Positions 1 to 5,588 of a stretch of 5,966 bases of DNA are shown here, one piece after another. The stretch comes from Patescibacteria group bacterium (GTDB lineage: Bacteria; Patescibacteria; Paceibacteria; Paceibacterales; UBA10102), in the NCBI GenBank assembly GCA_024239055.1, contig JANBVJ010000019.1, forward strand, positions 1 through 5,966. The letters are read 5' to 3'. The translations under genes were made by a program, and so were the position numbers. The notes beneath the pieces are model-generated. The model saw only the letters and a program-made list of their open reading frames with translations. It was not told the origin of the DNA and ran no database searches. Each line of letters starts with the position of its first letter. Position 1 is the stretch's first letter.

Positions 1-2346
1 ATCTTCGAGGTTGAATTTTAGGTATTCTAGATCAATCGCGTTTACTGCTTCGTTTGCGTTAGCATCTGCGTCTTCAGTGTCTTCGTCATAGTTATCAGTC
101 CAGTTTATGTCTTCGATTTCAATAGATAGTCTATCGCCTTCGTCATAATTGAATTCTTTTATGGTATCACCCACGAAATTGATTTCTATATCGATTGCTT
201 CATCCGATACTTCTAATGGATTTTCTTCGTCATCTGAAAGTCTAATCACAAATTCACCTTCTTCGTGTATAAGAAGATTATCGTCTTCGCTGATTGAACC
301 GATCTGATCGATTTTAGTACCGTTTACTCTTACTTCTACTTCAAGTCCACCTTCTTCTTCATCTTCGAATAATTCTTCGAATAATGAGTCATCGTCTGCG
401 AATCGTGTTTTAAGTTTCAAAGTAATACCTGTTGTTGTAGATGATGTGAAAGCTGAAGTAATTCTATTATCGTTTGCGAACAATAGAGAAAATTCAATTG
501 CTCTATGGGATTCAAGATCAATTCTTCCTTCTTCAGATAGAGTTACTGTTGCTGCATTAGTAGAAATAGTATCTTTCATTAGTACGCTGACTTCTACATT
601 GTTATCTTCCTCGTCTGAACTATCACCGACAACTGAATATTCAATAAGCTTTACGATTTTGTCTTCGTCTAGTCTAACTGAATCTTCATCGTTTGTTAGA
701 GTAAGACCAACGTATATATCCATGTCTGAATTCTTTGCTACATATGGTCTGTCACTAGAACTGAATGAATCAAAGATCACGTCTTCATCTTCTTCAACGT
801 CTTCTGTCTTTGTTACTGTATTACCATTCTTTGTCTTATATGTTATAGACAATTCTTCAGTGCTGCTTGCTAGAGTGTCTGCGAATCTAAGTTCTTCTAT
901 ATAGAATCCTTCTGATTCATCGGCAGTAAATCTGAACTTTGCAACATCGGTAAGAGTCTGTCCCCAATATGCGATCGTGTCATCTGTAGATTTTGCTTTA
1001 ACGTTTATGTCTTCAAGACCACTTGGTAGTAAGTTGAAAACATTCGAACCTTCGTCGAAATCAGATGTATCAATAGTGACACCAAAACCGAATTGTTTTC
1101 CTGTTGCTCTAATGTCGTATGAGTCTCTAATATAAAGATCAATTGTGTCTCCGTCTCTACCATCTACGTCTGCATATACTTCGTATGTTTCAGATTTACC
1201 AGATCTTATAGTAGAATCAATGTCAAATATAAGTCTGTGATTGCTTACAGTACCTGACCAAGTGTTTTCTCCATCTGTTATCTTAACGTCTGAAAGAACA
1301 TCGTGTCCACCATTATATAGTTCAACGTGTTCAATTACTACGTCTTCTACGTCATCAACTGCGATTTTGAATTCTGATACTTGAGCGTTTCTTTGTCCAA
1401 CGATCACGTCATCAAGTGAGCCAACTGAAGTCAAAGCAATTTCTCCAACGTTGATTCCAACGATAGTGAAATCATTGCTCTTCAATGGTAATCCAGCATA
1501 ATCTCCATCTAATTCTACTTTAGCAATATTACCAGATGTATCGCTGCTGAAATCAGCAACTACTGAAAGAACAAACGGTGCTCGAAGATTCAAGTTGTTA
1601 AATACTACTTCATCGTTACTGTTAAATAATTTTCCACTAGTTAAACGTACACCATCTTCATAAAGATAAATGTGTCCAAAGTCTGCTCTTGCGTTGAATC
1701 CAATTCTCTTAACAGTAAGTTTATCTACGTCTTCATTTCCATTGAACTGAACTTCCATTATCTTGAAATTAGAAGCGTTCTTCGCTACAACTGAAGATTC
1801 GGGATTATCAGATGACAGTTCTGCTGTATTTTCTGCTACTGTCTCATCGACTGGTTCTTCTACGACTGGAGGTACAATTACATTCGGTACTAAGCTATTA
1901 TACTTAGCTTGTGAAATAGGACCAAAATATCCTACTGCGGGAGCAACTCCATTATCTGCCTGCCATGCTGAAACAGCTGTTCGTGTTATCGGACCAAAGT
2001 AACCAGTTGAACCACCACTAAAGTTGAAGTGGTCAGTAACAGTTAAATAGTCTTGCAAACATACAACATCTGTACCAGATACACCGACTGAAAGATTGCG
2101 GTCGAAATCACATTTTGCGGTATTATCAGAAATGACACCACCAGATTGGATTACTCCTAGTTGTGTCTGAAGGATAGTTATCTGTTGTAACAAAGAAGAG
2201 ATCTGAGCCTGAAGATCTTCATAAGAAGTTTGTGCACGTGCCTTCAAGGGAATAGCGACAGCACCCAAAAGAGTAACTATAGCTATAATTAAGACTGCTT
2301 TTTTTACTTTACCATAACGTCCTCCTAATAATTTTTTCGTATTCAT
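1..2346 (-). CDS. Secreted surface protein with peptidoglycan-binding-like domain and acidic beta-rich repeats (3' end beyond window)
   Basis: The frame opens at ATG 2346 and stays open for 782 codons to the left edge, so the C-terminus is missing. Residues 1-38 form a signal peptide: a Lys/Arg-rich start, a hydrophobic core at about 18-34, and an A-R-A cleavage site before Q39. Residues 42-66 look like a short coiled coil. Residues about 79-150 resemble a PG_binding_1 domain, with C79 and C96 (possible disulfide) and paired motifs GYFGPITRTAV and GYFGPISQAKY. This signature is common in Patescibacteria surface proteins. A Pro/Glu linker (about 153-190) leads to at least three degenerate beta-rich modules beginning near F194, F326 and F471. 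Residues 643-782 are about one third Asp/Glu with very few Lys/Arg, suggesting cation binding or an acidic surface. I infer an S-layer-like or wall-attached role; the ligand is unknown. No Shine-Dalgarno site precedes the start. Confidence 0.9.
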   Translation of the reverse strand, partial: MNTKKLLGGRYGKVKKAVLIIAIVTLLGAVAIPLKARAQTSYEDLQAQISSLLQQITILQTQLGVIQSGGVISDNTAKCDFDRNLSVGVSGTDVVCLQDYLTVTDHFNFSGGSTGYFGPITRTAVSAWQADNGVAPAVGYFGPISQAKYNSLVPNVIVPPVVEEPVDETVAENTAELSSDNPESSVVAKNASNFKIMEVQFNGNEDVDKLTVKRIGFNARADFGHIYLYEDGVRLTSGKLFNSNDEVVFNNLNLRAPFVLSVVADFSSDTSGNIAKVELDGDYAGLPLKSNDFTIVGINVGEIALTSVGSLDDVIVGQRNAQVSEFKIAVDDVEDVVIEHVELYNGGHDVLSDVKITDGENTWSGTVSNHRLIFDIDSTIRSGKSETYEVYADVDGRDGDTIDLYIRDSYDIRATGKQFGFGVTIDTSDFDEGSNVFNLLPSGLEDINVKAKSTDDTIAYWGQTLTDVAKFRFTADESEGFYIEELRFADTLASSTEELSITYKTKNGNTVTKTEDVEEDEDVIFDSFSSSDRPYVAKNSDMDIYVGLTLTNDEDSVRLDEDKIVKLIEYSVVGDSSDEEDNNVEVSVLMKDTISTNAATVTLSEEGRIDLESHRAIEFSLLFANDNRITSAFTSSTTTGITLKLKTRFADDDSLFEELFEDEEEGGLEVEVRVNGTKIDQIGSISEDDNLLIHEEGEFVIRLSDDEENPLEVSDEAIDIEINFVGDTIKEFNYDEGDRLSIEIEDINWTDNYDEDTEDADANANEAVNAIDLEYLKFNLED

Positions 2347-2374
2347 GTATTTTTCAATCTATATTAATTAGTTA

Positions 2375-2390
2375 ATAATGTTAACATTAT
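2375..2390. repeat. 16-bp perfect palindrome before the surface gene start
   Basis: ATAATGTTAACATTAT equals its own reverse complement. It ends 28 bp upstream of the ATG at 2346. A symmetrical AT-rich site here could bind a dimeric repressor or activator, or simply be AT-rich chance. The minus-strand TTAACA inside it could also act as a -35 element, but no good -10 box follows at the right distance. Confidence 0.5.
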
Positions 2391-2399
2391 CTGTTTATC

Positions 2400-2463
2400 C
2401 AATAGCATTACATAGATAAACGTACAACGAATTGTACGTATCGGCACTTAATAGGTGCTATTG
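2400..2463 (-). promoter_or_regulatory. Nested hairpin element with UUCG loop in the surface gene leader
   Basis: The outer arms 2400-2407 and 2456-2463 are perfectly complementary over 8 bp (CAATAGCA/TGCTATTG). Inside, 2420-2427 and 2432-2439 form an 8-bp stem (ACGTACAA/TTGTACGT) around a 4-nt loop. On the minus-strand RNA the loop reads UUCG, a known stabilising tetraloop, although here it is closed by A-U rather than the best C-G pair. Three more pairs (2415-2417 with 2440-2442) extend the stem across a 2-nt bulge. A competing small hairpin, 2444-2447 with 2455-2458, would exclude the outer stem. The base pairing is seen directly; an RNA role in the leader is inferred. Confidence 0.5.
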
Positions 2464-2469
2464 TATGTG

Positions 2470-2486
2470 CTCTAGTAATACTAGAG
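2470..2486 (-). repeat. 7-bp inverted repeat (hairpin) in the leader
   Basis: CTCTAGT at 2470-2476 and ACTAGAG at 2480-2486 are perfect inverted repeats around a 3-nt spacer. If the candidate promoter just upstream is real, this hairpin would sit at or close to the 5' end of the transcript, where it could protect the mRNA. It could instead be an operator next to the -10 box. Confidence 0.45.
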
Positions 2487-2494
2487 ACATCGAC

Positions 2495-2522
2495 CGTATA
2501 TCTATAGAAAGTGCTTTATCAA
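2495..2522 (-). promoter_or_regulatory. Candidate promoter for the surface protein gene
   Basis: On the minus strand TTGATA (2522-2517, 5 of 6 to the -35 consensus) is followed after 16 bp by TATACG (2500-2495, 4 of 6 to the -10 consensus). It would give a leader of roughly 140 nt containing all the hairpins. The match is moderate and AT-rich DNA produces chance hits, so other starts within this gap are possible. Confidence 0.3.
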
Positions 2523-2549
2523 ATGCTATATTTTATTCTATTTTACAAC

Positions 2550-2578
2550 AAAGAAGCGCATTTGTATATGTCTTCTTT
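2550..2578 (-). terminator. Possible weak terminator after the dehydrogenase-like gene
   Basis: AAAGAAG (2578-2572 read on minus) and CTTCTTT (2556-2550) are perfect 7-bp inverted repeats with a 15-nt loop, 16 nt after the stop codon at 2595. A U-rich but interrupted tract follows. The stem is AT-rich and the loop long, so it is a poor intrinsic terminator. Its position between two transcription units is the main support. Confidence 0.3.
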
Positions 2579-2594
2579 ATTTCACAAATACAAT

Positions 2595-3347
2595 TTACTT
2601 AATTAAGTCTAAAAAGTTTGATTGTATTTGTTTCTTTAACATTTTAGCGTTTTGTGTAATGCAATGTCCTCCAATTTTACCTTTTGGTGGAGACAGTGTG
2701 GGTCTAACCACATCTGGTCTTATATTCTTGTATCCTTTATTGTAAGTAATATTGAAGTCTGTCACAGCGTTTTCAAATTCCGCTCCAAAATGTTTGCATA
2801 ATCTTTCCATTTCTCTATGCCAAGCAATACATAGGCCATAGTATGAAGTGCTAAGAATCTTACCCAACTCAGTGTCTCTAGCATTTTTTATCCATTTCAG
2901 CTTAACGTTTGGCATCTCTTTCTTGACTAGTCTGAAAGCTTCTTCACTATCAGTACCAACATATTTGACAAACGATAATATTGCTTTATCTAGTCTCGGA
3001 TGTTGCCCTCGCACAGGTGAATGCACTATGTGAGATAGTGGACTTATTTTCGCAGCAAAACAAGTATAATTCAAAGACTCTGTAGTACCAACTGGCACTG
3101 TAGAATGTATTATAACTAATTCTGGTTCGAAAAGTTTGCAATATTTTAAAGTTTCTTTTTCAAAACTTATGCTATATGGATAACAGACGTGAAGGGTCTT
3201 GCATGTAGTATTCTTTATTATCTCTTTATAATTGGTGTCTTTCCTATCTATTATACCAATTTTTTGTCTATTCTTTCTACTTTGTAATACTATTTTTATC
3301 GAAGACCCAACTTCACCTCCACCCATTACCAGAGAATCGTAGTACAT
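2595..3347 (-). CDS. Short nucleotide-sugar-dehydrogenase-like protein (UDP-glucose/GDP-mannose dehydrogenase relative)
   Basis: The 250-residue product keeps landmarks of UDP-glucose/GDP-mannose dehydrogenases: an N-terminal Rossmann glycine motif GGGEVG (9-14), the HSTVPVGTT strand-turn (81-89), a central helix with E160, K163 and E179 aligning to the family's 'EL.K...NE' segment, and GGHCI (226-230), where C229 matches the catalytic cysteine. Family members are usually 400-450 residues; this one ends soon after the cysteine and lacks the C-terminal UDP-binding domain. The frame is clean and the stop TAA is followed by non-coding DNA, so it looks like a compact natural form rather than a recent break. 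It may act on another substrate or with a partner. The start overlaps the stop of the upstream zinc-ribbon gene (TAATG), indicating translational coupling. Enzymatic activity is unproven. Confidence 0.8.
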   Translation of the reverse strand: MYYDSLVMGGGEVGSSIKIVLQSRKNRQKIGIIDRKDTNYKEIIKNTTCKTLHVCYPYSISFEKETLKYCKLFEPELVIIHSTVPVGTTESLNYTCFAAKISPLSHIVHSPVRGQHPRLDKAILSFVKYVGTDSEEAFRLVKKEMPNVKLKWIKNARDTELGKILSTSYYGLCIAWHREMERLCKHFGAEFENAVTDFNITYNKGYKNIRPDVVRPTLSPPKGKIGGHCITQNAKMLKKQIQSNFLDLIK

Positions 3348-3517
3348 TATTCTGTTTTCTTATCCTTCGGAAGAATCTTGTACACCTTTCCACCACAGTC
3401 TGAACATGTGCCTTTGACTGAGTTCATGCCTGTTTTCATCGTTATTATTTCAGGATTCGTGACTGGTTTTTTAGCCTTACATCTGAAGCAATACGCTTCA
3501 TAGTTTCCTTCCGTCAT
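3347..3517 (-). CDS. Small zinc-ribbon protein, DUF5679-like
   Basis: A 56-residue frame runs from ATG 3517 to a TAA sharing one base with the next ATG (TAATG). It reads MTEGNYEAYCFRCKAKKPV, then a middle with a T-x-K-x-G segment, then GTCSDCGGKVYKILPK. Two CxxC pairs (C10/C13 and C38/C41) should bind one zinc. The pattern 'AYCxxCKAKK...G.C..CG.K.(Y/F)(K/R)I' is the one I recall for DUF5679, a small family of unknown function seen in uncultured bacteria and phages. It lies 35 nt after the KH gene and is coupled to the dehydrogenase-like gene, so the three probably share a transcript. A nucleic-acid-binding or chaperone role is only a guess. Confidence 0.85.
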   Translation of the reverse strand: MTEGNYEAYCFRCKAKKPVTNPEIITMKTGMNSVKGTCSDCGGKVYKILPKDKKTE

Positions 3518-3552
3518 ATTATTAGTGTGATGTTAATTTATATCGGCGACCT

Positions 3553-3864
3553 TTATTCGCTCTTCTCGTCTTTTCGACCTTCGTCTCTTCGGCTATCGTC
3601 TCTTCGACCACCTAACTGTGGTGCATCGATCTTCAAAGTTGCTCGAACCTTGTCTGTGTAACCCACTGACTTAAGAAGGAGTCTAATTGCCTTTGCAATC
3701 TGTCCATCTCGACCGATCACCTTTGAAACGTCTTCCTGTGCTACTTTAAGAGTCAAAAGGACTCCCATCTCGTCGACTTTTCGTGTAATTTGAATTGCGT
3801 CTGGATTAGATACAATTGCAGTAACTACGTACTTTAAAAAAGTCTCATCTTTAAATTCTGACAT
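3553..3864 (-). CDS. khpA: KH-domain RNA-binding protein, KhpA-like
   Basis: The 103-residue protein carries a single KH domain over about residues 1-82. The GxxG loop is G51-R-D-G54 within VIGRDGQIAKAIRLLLKS, followed by the final strand ATLKIDAP. Size and order match KhpA (YlqC-type) proteins, which bind RNA, often with the Jag/KhpB partner, and affect cell division and envelope gene expression in Gram-positive bacteria. The Arg/Asp/Glu-rich tail (about 86-103) is extra, probably disordered and able to contact RNA. In many bacteria khpA lies beside rpsP; here it follows an exonuclease gene instead. The leader is A-rich with a run of seven A and no Shine-Dalgarno site. Domain assignment is firm; the khpA symbol rests on overall resemblance. 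Confidence 0.88.
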   Translation of the reverse strand: MSEFKDETFLKYVVTAIVSNPDAIQITRKVDEMGVLLTLKVAQEDVSKVIGRDGQIAKAIRLLLKSVGYTDKVRATLKIDAPQLGGRRDDSRRDEGRKDEKSE

Positions 3865-3895
3865 ATTTCTGTTTGTTTTTACTTATTTTTTTAAT

Positions 3896-3923
3896 GCTAT
3901 ACTATTACGATCGACCTTTGTAA
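3896..3923 (-). promoter_or_regulatory. Candidate promoter before the KH gene
   Basis: On the minus strand TTACAA (3923-3918) and TATAGC (3901-3896) are separated by 16 bp, overlapping the last codons of the exonuclease gene. Transcription would begin near 3889, leaving an A-rich leader of about 25 nt. Matches are partial (4 of 6 in each box), so read-through from the exonuclease promoter is equally likely. Confidence 0.3.
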
Positions 3924-4450
3924 TATTCTAATATTCTAACAGTATTCTTAATATCTGATAACGCATCGTGTGGAGTGCCTTCGAAGTCTTTGCCAATACT
4001 TTCCAAAAACTTAAAGACACCACTTGTCATTGGTTTGTTATGTTTAGCAGATTCCCATATTGCTGCTGATTTCAAGTCAAAGCATCTGTAACCAAATGGC
4101 CATTTTCTGCCTATTTTTGTATACTGTGCACGTAAAAAGGGTACGTCGAAATATGTACCCCAACATGCTAATATATGGTCATCTTCACAGAAGCTTTCAA
4201 ACATTTCCAGAGCATCGTTCAAATTTATAGCATTTGTTAGATATTCTTCTGGTATTTTATTGACAGCCATTGACTGTGGATTTCTGAATGAATCTAGAGG
4301 TTTAATATACATGCTAAACTCTCCTCTAGTTTTATCTACAGTAAACTCTTTATTTACTATTACAGCTCCTATCTGAATAACACTACCTGTGTGACTATCG
4401 GAGTCTGTACATTCAATATCAATACATATTAAATTGTGCGGAAATTTCAT
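3905..4450 (-). CDS. DEDDh-family 3'-5' exonuclease (DnaQ-like)
   Basis: The 181-residue protein shows the three exonuclease motifs in order. Motif I has D11 and E13 in ICIDIECTD. Motif II has D102 in CWGTYFDVPFLRAQY. Motif III has H161 and D166 in HDALSDIKNT. These make up the DEDDh set that holds two metal ions and removes nucleotides from 3' ends. The fold fills the whole protein, with no polymerase or helicase part, so it is a stand-alone exonuclease of the epsilon/oligoribonuclease/RNase T superfamily. The sequence does not decide whether DNA or RNA is the substrate. The neighbouring KH gene would suit RNA processing; proofreading or repair is equally possible. It is the first gene after a strong promoter and has a leader of only about 22 nt, with TAAAACATG and no Shine-Dalgarno site. 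Confidence 0.88.
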   Translation of the reverse strand: MKFPHNLICIDIECTDSDSHTGSVIQIGAVIVNKEFTVDKTRGEFSMYIKPLDSFRNPQSMAVNKIPEEYLTNAINLNDALEMFESFCEDDHILACWGTYFDVPFLRAQYTKIGRKWPFGYRCFDLKSAAIWESAKHNKPMTSGVFKFLESIGKDFEGTPHDALSDIKNTVRILEYYKGRS

Positions 4451-4479
4451 GTTTTACGAATATTGCCTATTATTACTAT

Positions 4480-4508
4480 ATTATACCATAAAGAAACTAC
4501 ATTGTAAA
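4480..4508 (-). promoter_or_regulatory. Sigma70-type promoter for the exonuclease transcript
   Basis: On the minus strand TTTACA (4508-4503, 5 of 6) is followed by exactly 17 bp and a perfect TATAAT (4485-4480). The bases just before the -10 read TGG, fitting the extended -10 TGn motif. It sits in the 61-nt gap between the small zinc-ribbon gene and the exonuclease gene, pointing at the latter. Predicted initiation is near 4473. Confidence 0.8.
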
Positions 4509-4511
4509 CAT

Positions 4512-4739
4512 CTATCCTATACACAGACGTAAATTCTTATCAAGACATTTACAATTGAATTTGTATGTGTGTCCGTCCCATCTCTTAGTACCGAACACAA
4601 CTGCTTTCTTATCTGGTACCATTTTTTTATCACATTTGGGGCAATGTGTACACGCGTGTTCCAATTCTTCAGGCGACATGCTTTCTAATTCTTTTATTGC
4701 TTTTTTAACTTTCGCTTTCTTTTTTGCTGATACTTTCAT
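4512..4739 (-). CDS. Small zinc-ribbon-like protein of unknown function
   Basis: This 75-residue protein has a Lys-rich amphipathic start (1-20), an acidic stretch SPEELEH, then C30, C33 and C36 (HACTHCPKCDKKM) and a second cluster C63, C65 and C73 near the end. C33/C36 with two of the later cysteines could bind a zinc ion, giving a ribbon-like fold. The segment between them (FGTKRWDGHTYKFNC) resembles the beta hairpin of zinc ribbons. The basic N-terminus fits nucleic-acid binding. The start overlaps the end of the HAD gene by 35 nt in another frame; a start at M21 would remove the overlap, but ATG 4739 has an A-rich leader like its neighbours. I do not recognise a named family. Confidence 0.7.
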   Translation of the reverse strand: MKVSAKKKAKVKKAIKELESMSPEELEHACTHCPKCDKKMVPDKKAVVFGTKRWDGHTYKFNCKCLDKNLRLCIG

Positions 4740-5061
4740 TTGATGTTATTTCTTTTACTTCTTCTTCTGTAGAGTCTCTATTAACTTTGACATCTACTGT
4801 TGCTAGATTTGTTTCCATATCGTCGAACGATATGTCTACTTTAATTGCGCCTTTGCGTATTACTGTCACCATACTGTCTATGCCCATACGTCTAACATAA
4901 TTAGTTGCATAGTCAATACCACCAGCAGACCAAACGTATACTTCATCACCATTTCCATGAAACCATCTCAAAACCTGAAACAAATCAAAATCAGGTACTT
5001 GGTCTCGTTTGTCAAGTCTTATCTTGTGTAGAGTATCGTCTATGTCAAATGCAATTTTCAT
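4705..5061 (-). CDS. Minimal HAD-superfamily phosphatase-like protein
   Basis: Of its 118 residues the first 85 form a cap-less HAD core. Motif I is D6-I-D8-D-T10 (FDIDDTLH), with the nucleophile and acid/base aspartates. Motif II is S45 in VYVWSAGGIDYA. K70 or K74 is the likely motif III lysine, and D76 with D80/D81 in DISFDDM forms motif IV. All residues for Mg-dependent phosphoryl transfer are present. With no cap domain it may act on a large substrate such as a nucleic-acid end or a protein, but this is inference. The last ~25 residues are Glu/Ser/Lys-rich and probably disordered; their codons overlap the zinc-ribbon gene. It starts 10 nt after the stop of the preceding small gene. Similar short HAD proteins occur in phages and uncultured bacteria. 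Confidence 0.78.
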   Translation of the reverse strand: MKIAFDIDDTLHKIRLDKRDQVPDFDLFQVLRWFHGNGDEVYVWSAGGIDYATNYVRRMGIDSMVTVIRKGAIKVDISFDDMETNLATVDVKVNRDSTEEEVKEITSNESISKKESES

Positions 5062-5071
5062 TATGCTGTTG

Positions 5072-5278
5072 TTATTTCGGGATTTTTGGATTATTGTCTA
5101 TTTTTCCAATGAGACAACCTTGACTATCAAACACGTAAACGTATTTTCTAGAAATGTCGTCATCATCTATTTCGTGCTTCGTGAGTAGAATGCACTGTTC
5201 AACTTTAAGATTGCCTGGCAACCATTTCAGTTGTTCTTCGTCAAGAAAGTCTCTCAACGTTGGTACTATTTGTAACAT
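5072..5278 (-). CDS. Hypothetical small protein
   Basis: I do not recognise this 68-residue protein. It starts with a likely helix (TLRDFLDEEQLKWL), then a strand-rich part with an acidic EIDDDDIS turn and the hairpin-like segment KYVYVFDSQGCLIGKID, ending in a Lys/Pro tail. The last part looks like a beta-hairpin binding module, but no family can be named. There is no signal peptide or membrane segment, so it is probably cytoplasmic. The start follows the upstream stop by 1 nt and the HAD gene begins 10 nt downstream, so it belongs to the same compact operon. Its leader ends in ACTAATATG, the same nine bases that precede and include the start of the DUF5679-like gene. Confidence 0.65.
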   Translation of the reverse strand: MLQIVPTLRDFLDEEQLKWLPGNLKVEQCILLTKHEIDDDDISRKYVYVFDSQGCLIGKIDNNPKIPK

Positions 5279-5279
5279 A

Positions 5280-5588
5280 TTAGTCTAGTTTTTCTATTAC
5301 TACTTTAGAGTTATTCACTGCCCAGTCTGGTATTTTATTACATAGCTTGGAGGTGCCATGTTTCATGTGTTTAGTGGGCGCGAAATTATTGGGAGAAGTT
5401 ATGCGATACTTGTATGTCTTCTTTTTTTCCTCGGTTTTCTTTTCTTTGTTGACTATCTTTTTCTCTTCTGTCTCTGTTTTTGAACTTGTATCTGTTATAT
5501 TTTCTTCTCCTAGATTCTTTTCGTCGACCTTGACGTTTGTCTCTCTATTTTTTCTACTAAAGAATCCATTAATGAGTTTTTTAATCAT
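5280..5588 (-). CDS. Hypothetical highly charged protein
   Basis: This 102-residue protein has a short N-terminal helix (MIKKLINGFFSRKNR) and a low-complexity Glu/Lys/Thr stretch from about 20 to 59 that is surely disordered. A small C-terminal part (60-102) holds aromatic and hydrophobic residues (TYKYRITSPNNFAP, IPDWAVNNSKVVIEKLD). No family is recognised. The layout, with a short tail module tethered by a flexible linker, would suit an adaptor or small binding protein. Its ATG overlaps the TGA of the preceding gene (ATGA), implying coupled translation. A plus-strand frame over the same bases gives a hydrophobic protein, but it is a shadow of this Lys/Glu-rich coding sequence. Confidence 0.6.
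   Translation of the reverse strand: MIKKLINGFFSRKNRETNVKVDEKNLGEENITDTSSKTETEEKKIVNKEKKTEEKKKTYKYRITSPNNFAPTKHMKHGTSKLCNKIPDWAVNNSKVVIEKLD

Larger units (their letters stand above)
2347..2594 (-). promoter_or_regulatory. Non-coding leader/promoter region of the surface protein gene, dense in inverted repeats
   Basis: These 248 nt hold no convincing ORF or tRNA. They separate the end of the dehydrogenase-like gene from the surface gene and contain, in transcript order, a possible terminator, a candidate promoter and several hairpins or palindromes, listed separately. It is by far the longest gap in the window, so it probably carries independent control of the surface gene. Confidence 0.6.

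Noticed and set aside
446..904. Plus-strand open frame of 152 codons, Ser-rich
   Set aside because: It lies opposite the surface protein gene; the Ser runs come from complementing Asp/Glu codons. No domain, and the minus-strand frame is far longer with clear domains.
1763..2002. Plus-strand open frame of 79 codons
   Set aside because: Shadow opposite the linker and peptidoglycan-binding-like domain of the surface gene.
1..2346. Possible frameshift in the long surface gene
   Set aside because: The frame from ATG 2346 is in register with the left edge (2346 is divisible by 3) and contains no internal stop.
2401..2594. Possible tRNA or small RNA gene in the gap, suggested by multiple hairpins
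   Set aside because: No cloverleaf, no T-loop GTTCRA-like motif and no anticodon arm could be assembled; hairpins fit a leader better.
2347..2594. CRISPR-like or direct-repeat array
   Set aside because: The inverted repeats differ from each other and no regularly spaced direct repeat is present.
2848..3033. Plus-strand open frame of 61 codons
   Set aside because: Antisense to the dehydrogenase-like gene, which carries recognisable family motifs.
4555..5123. Two plus-strand open frames (4555-4743 and 4905-5123)
   Set aside because: Both are antisense to minus-strand genes with clear motifs (zinc cysteines, HAD motifs) and have low-complexity or Cys/His-rich shadow composition.
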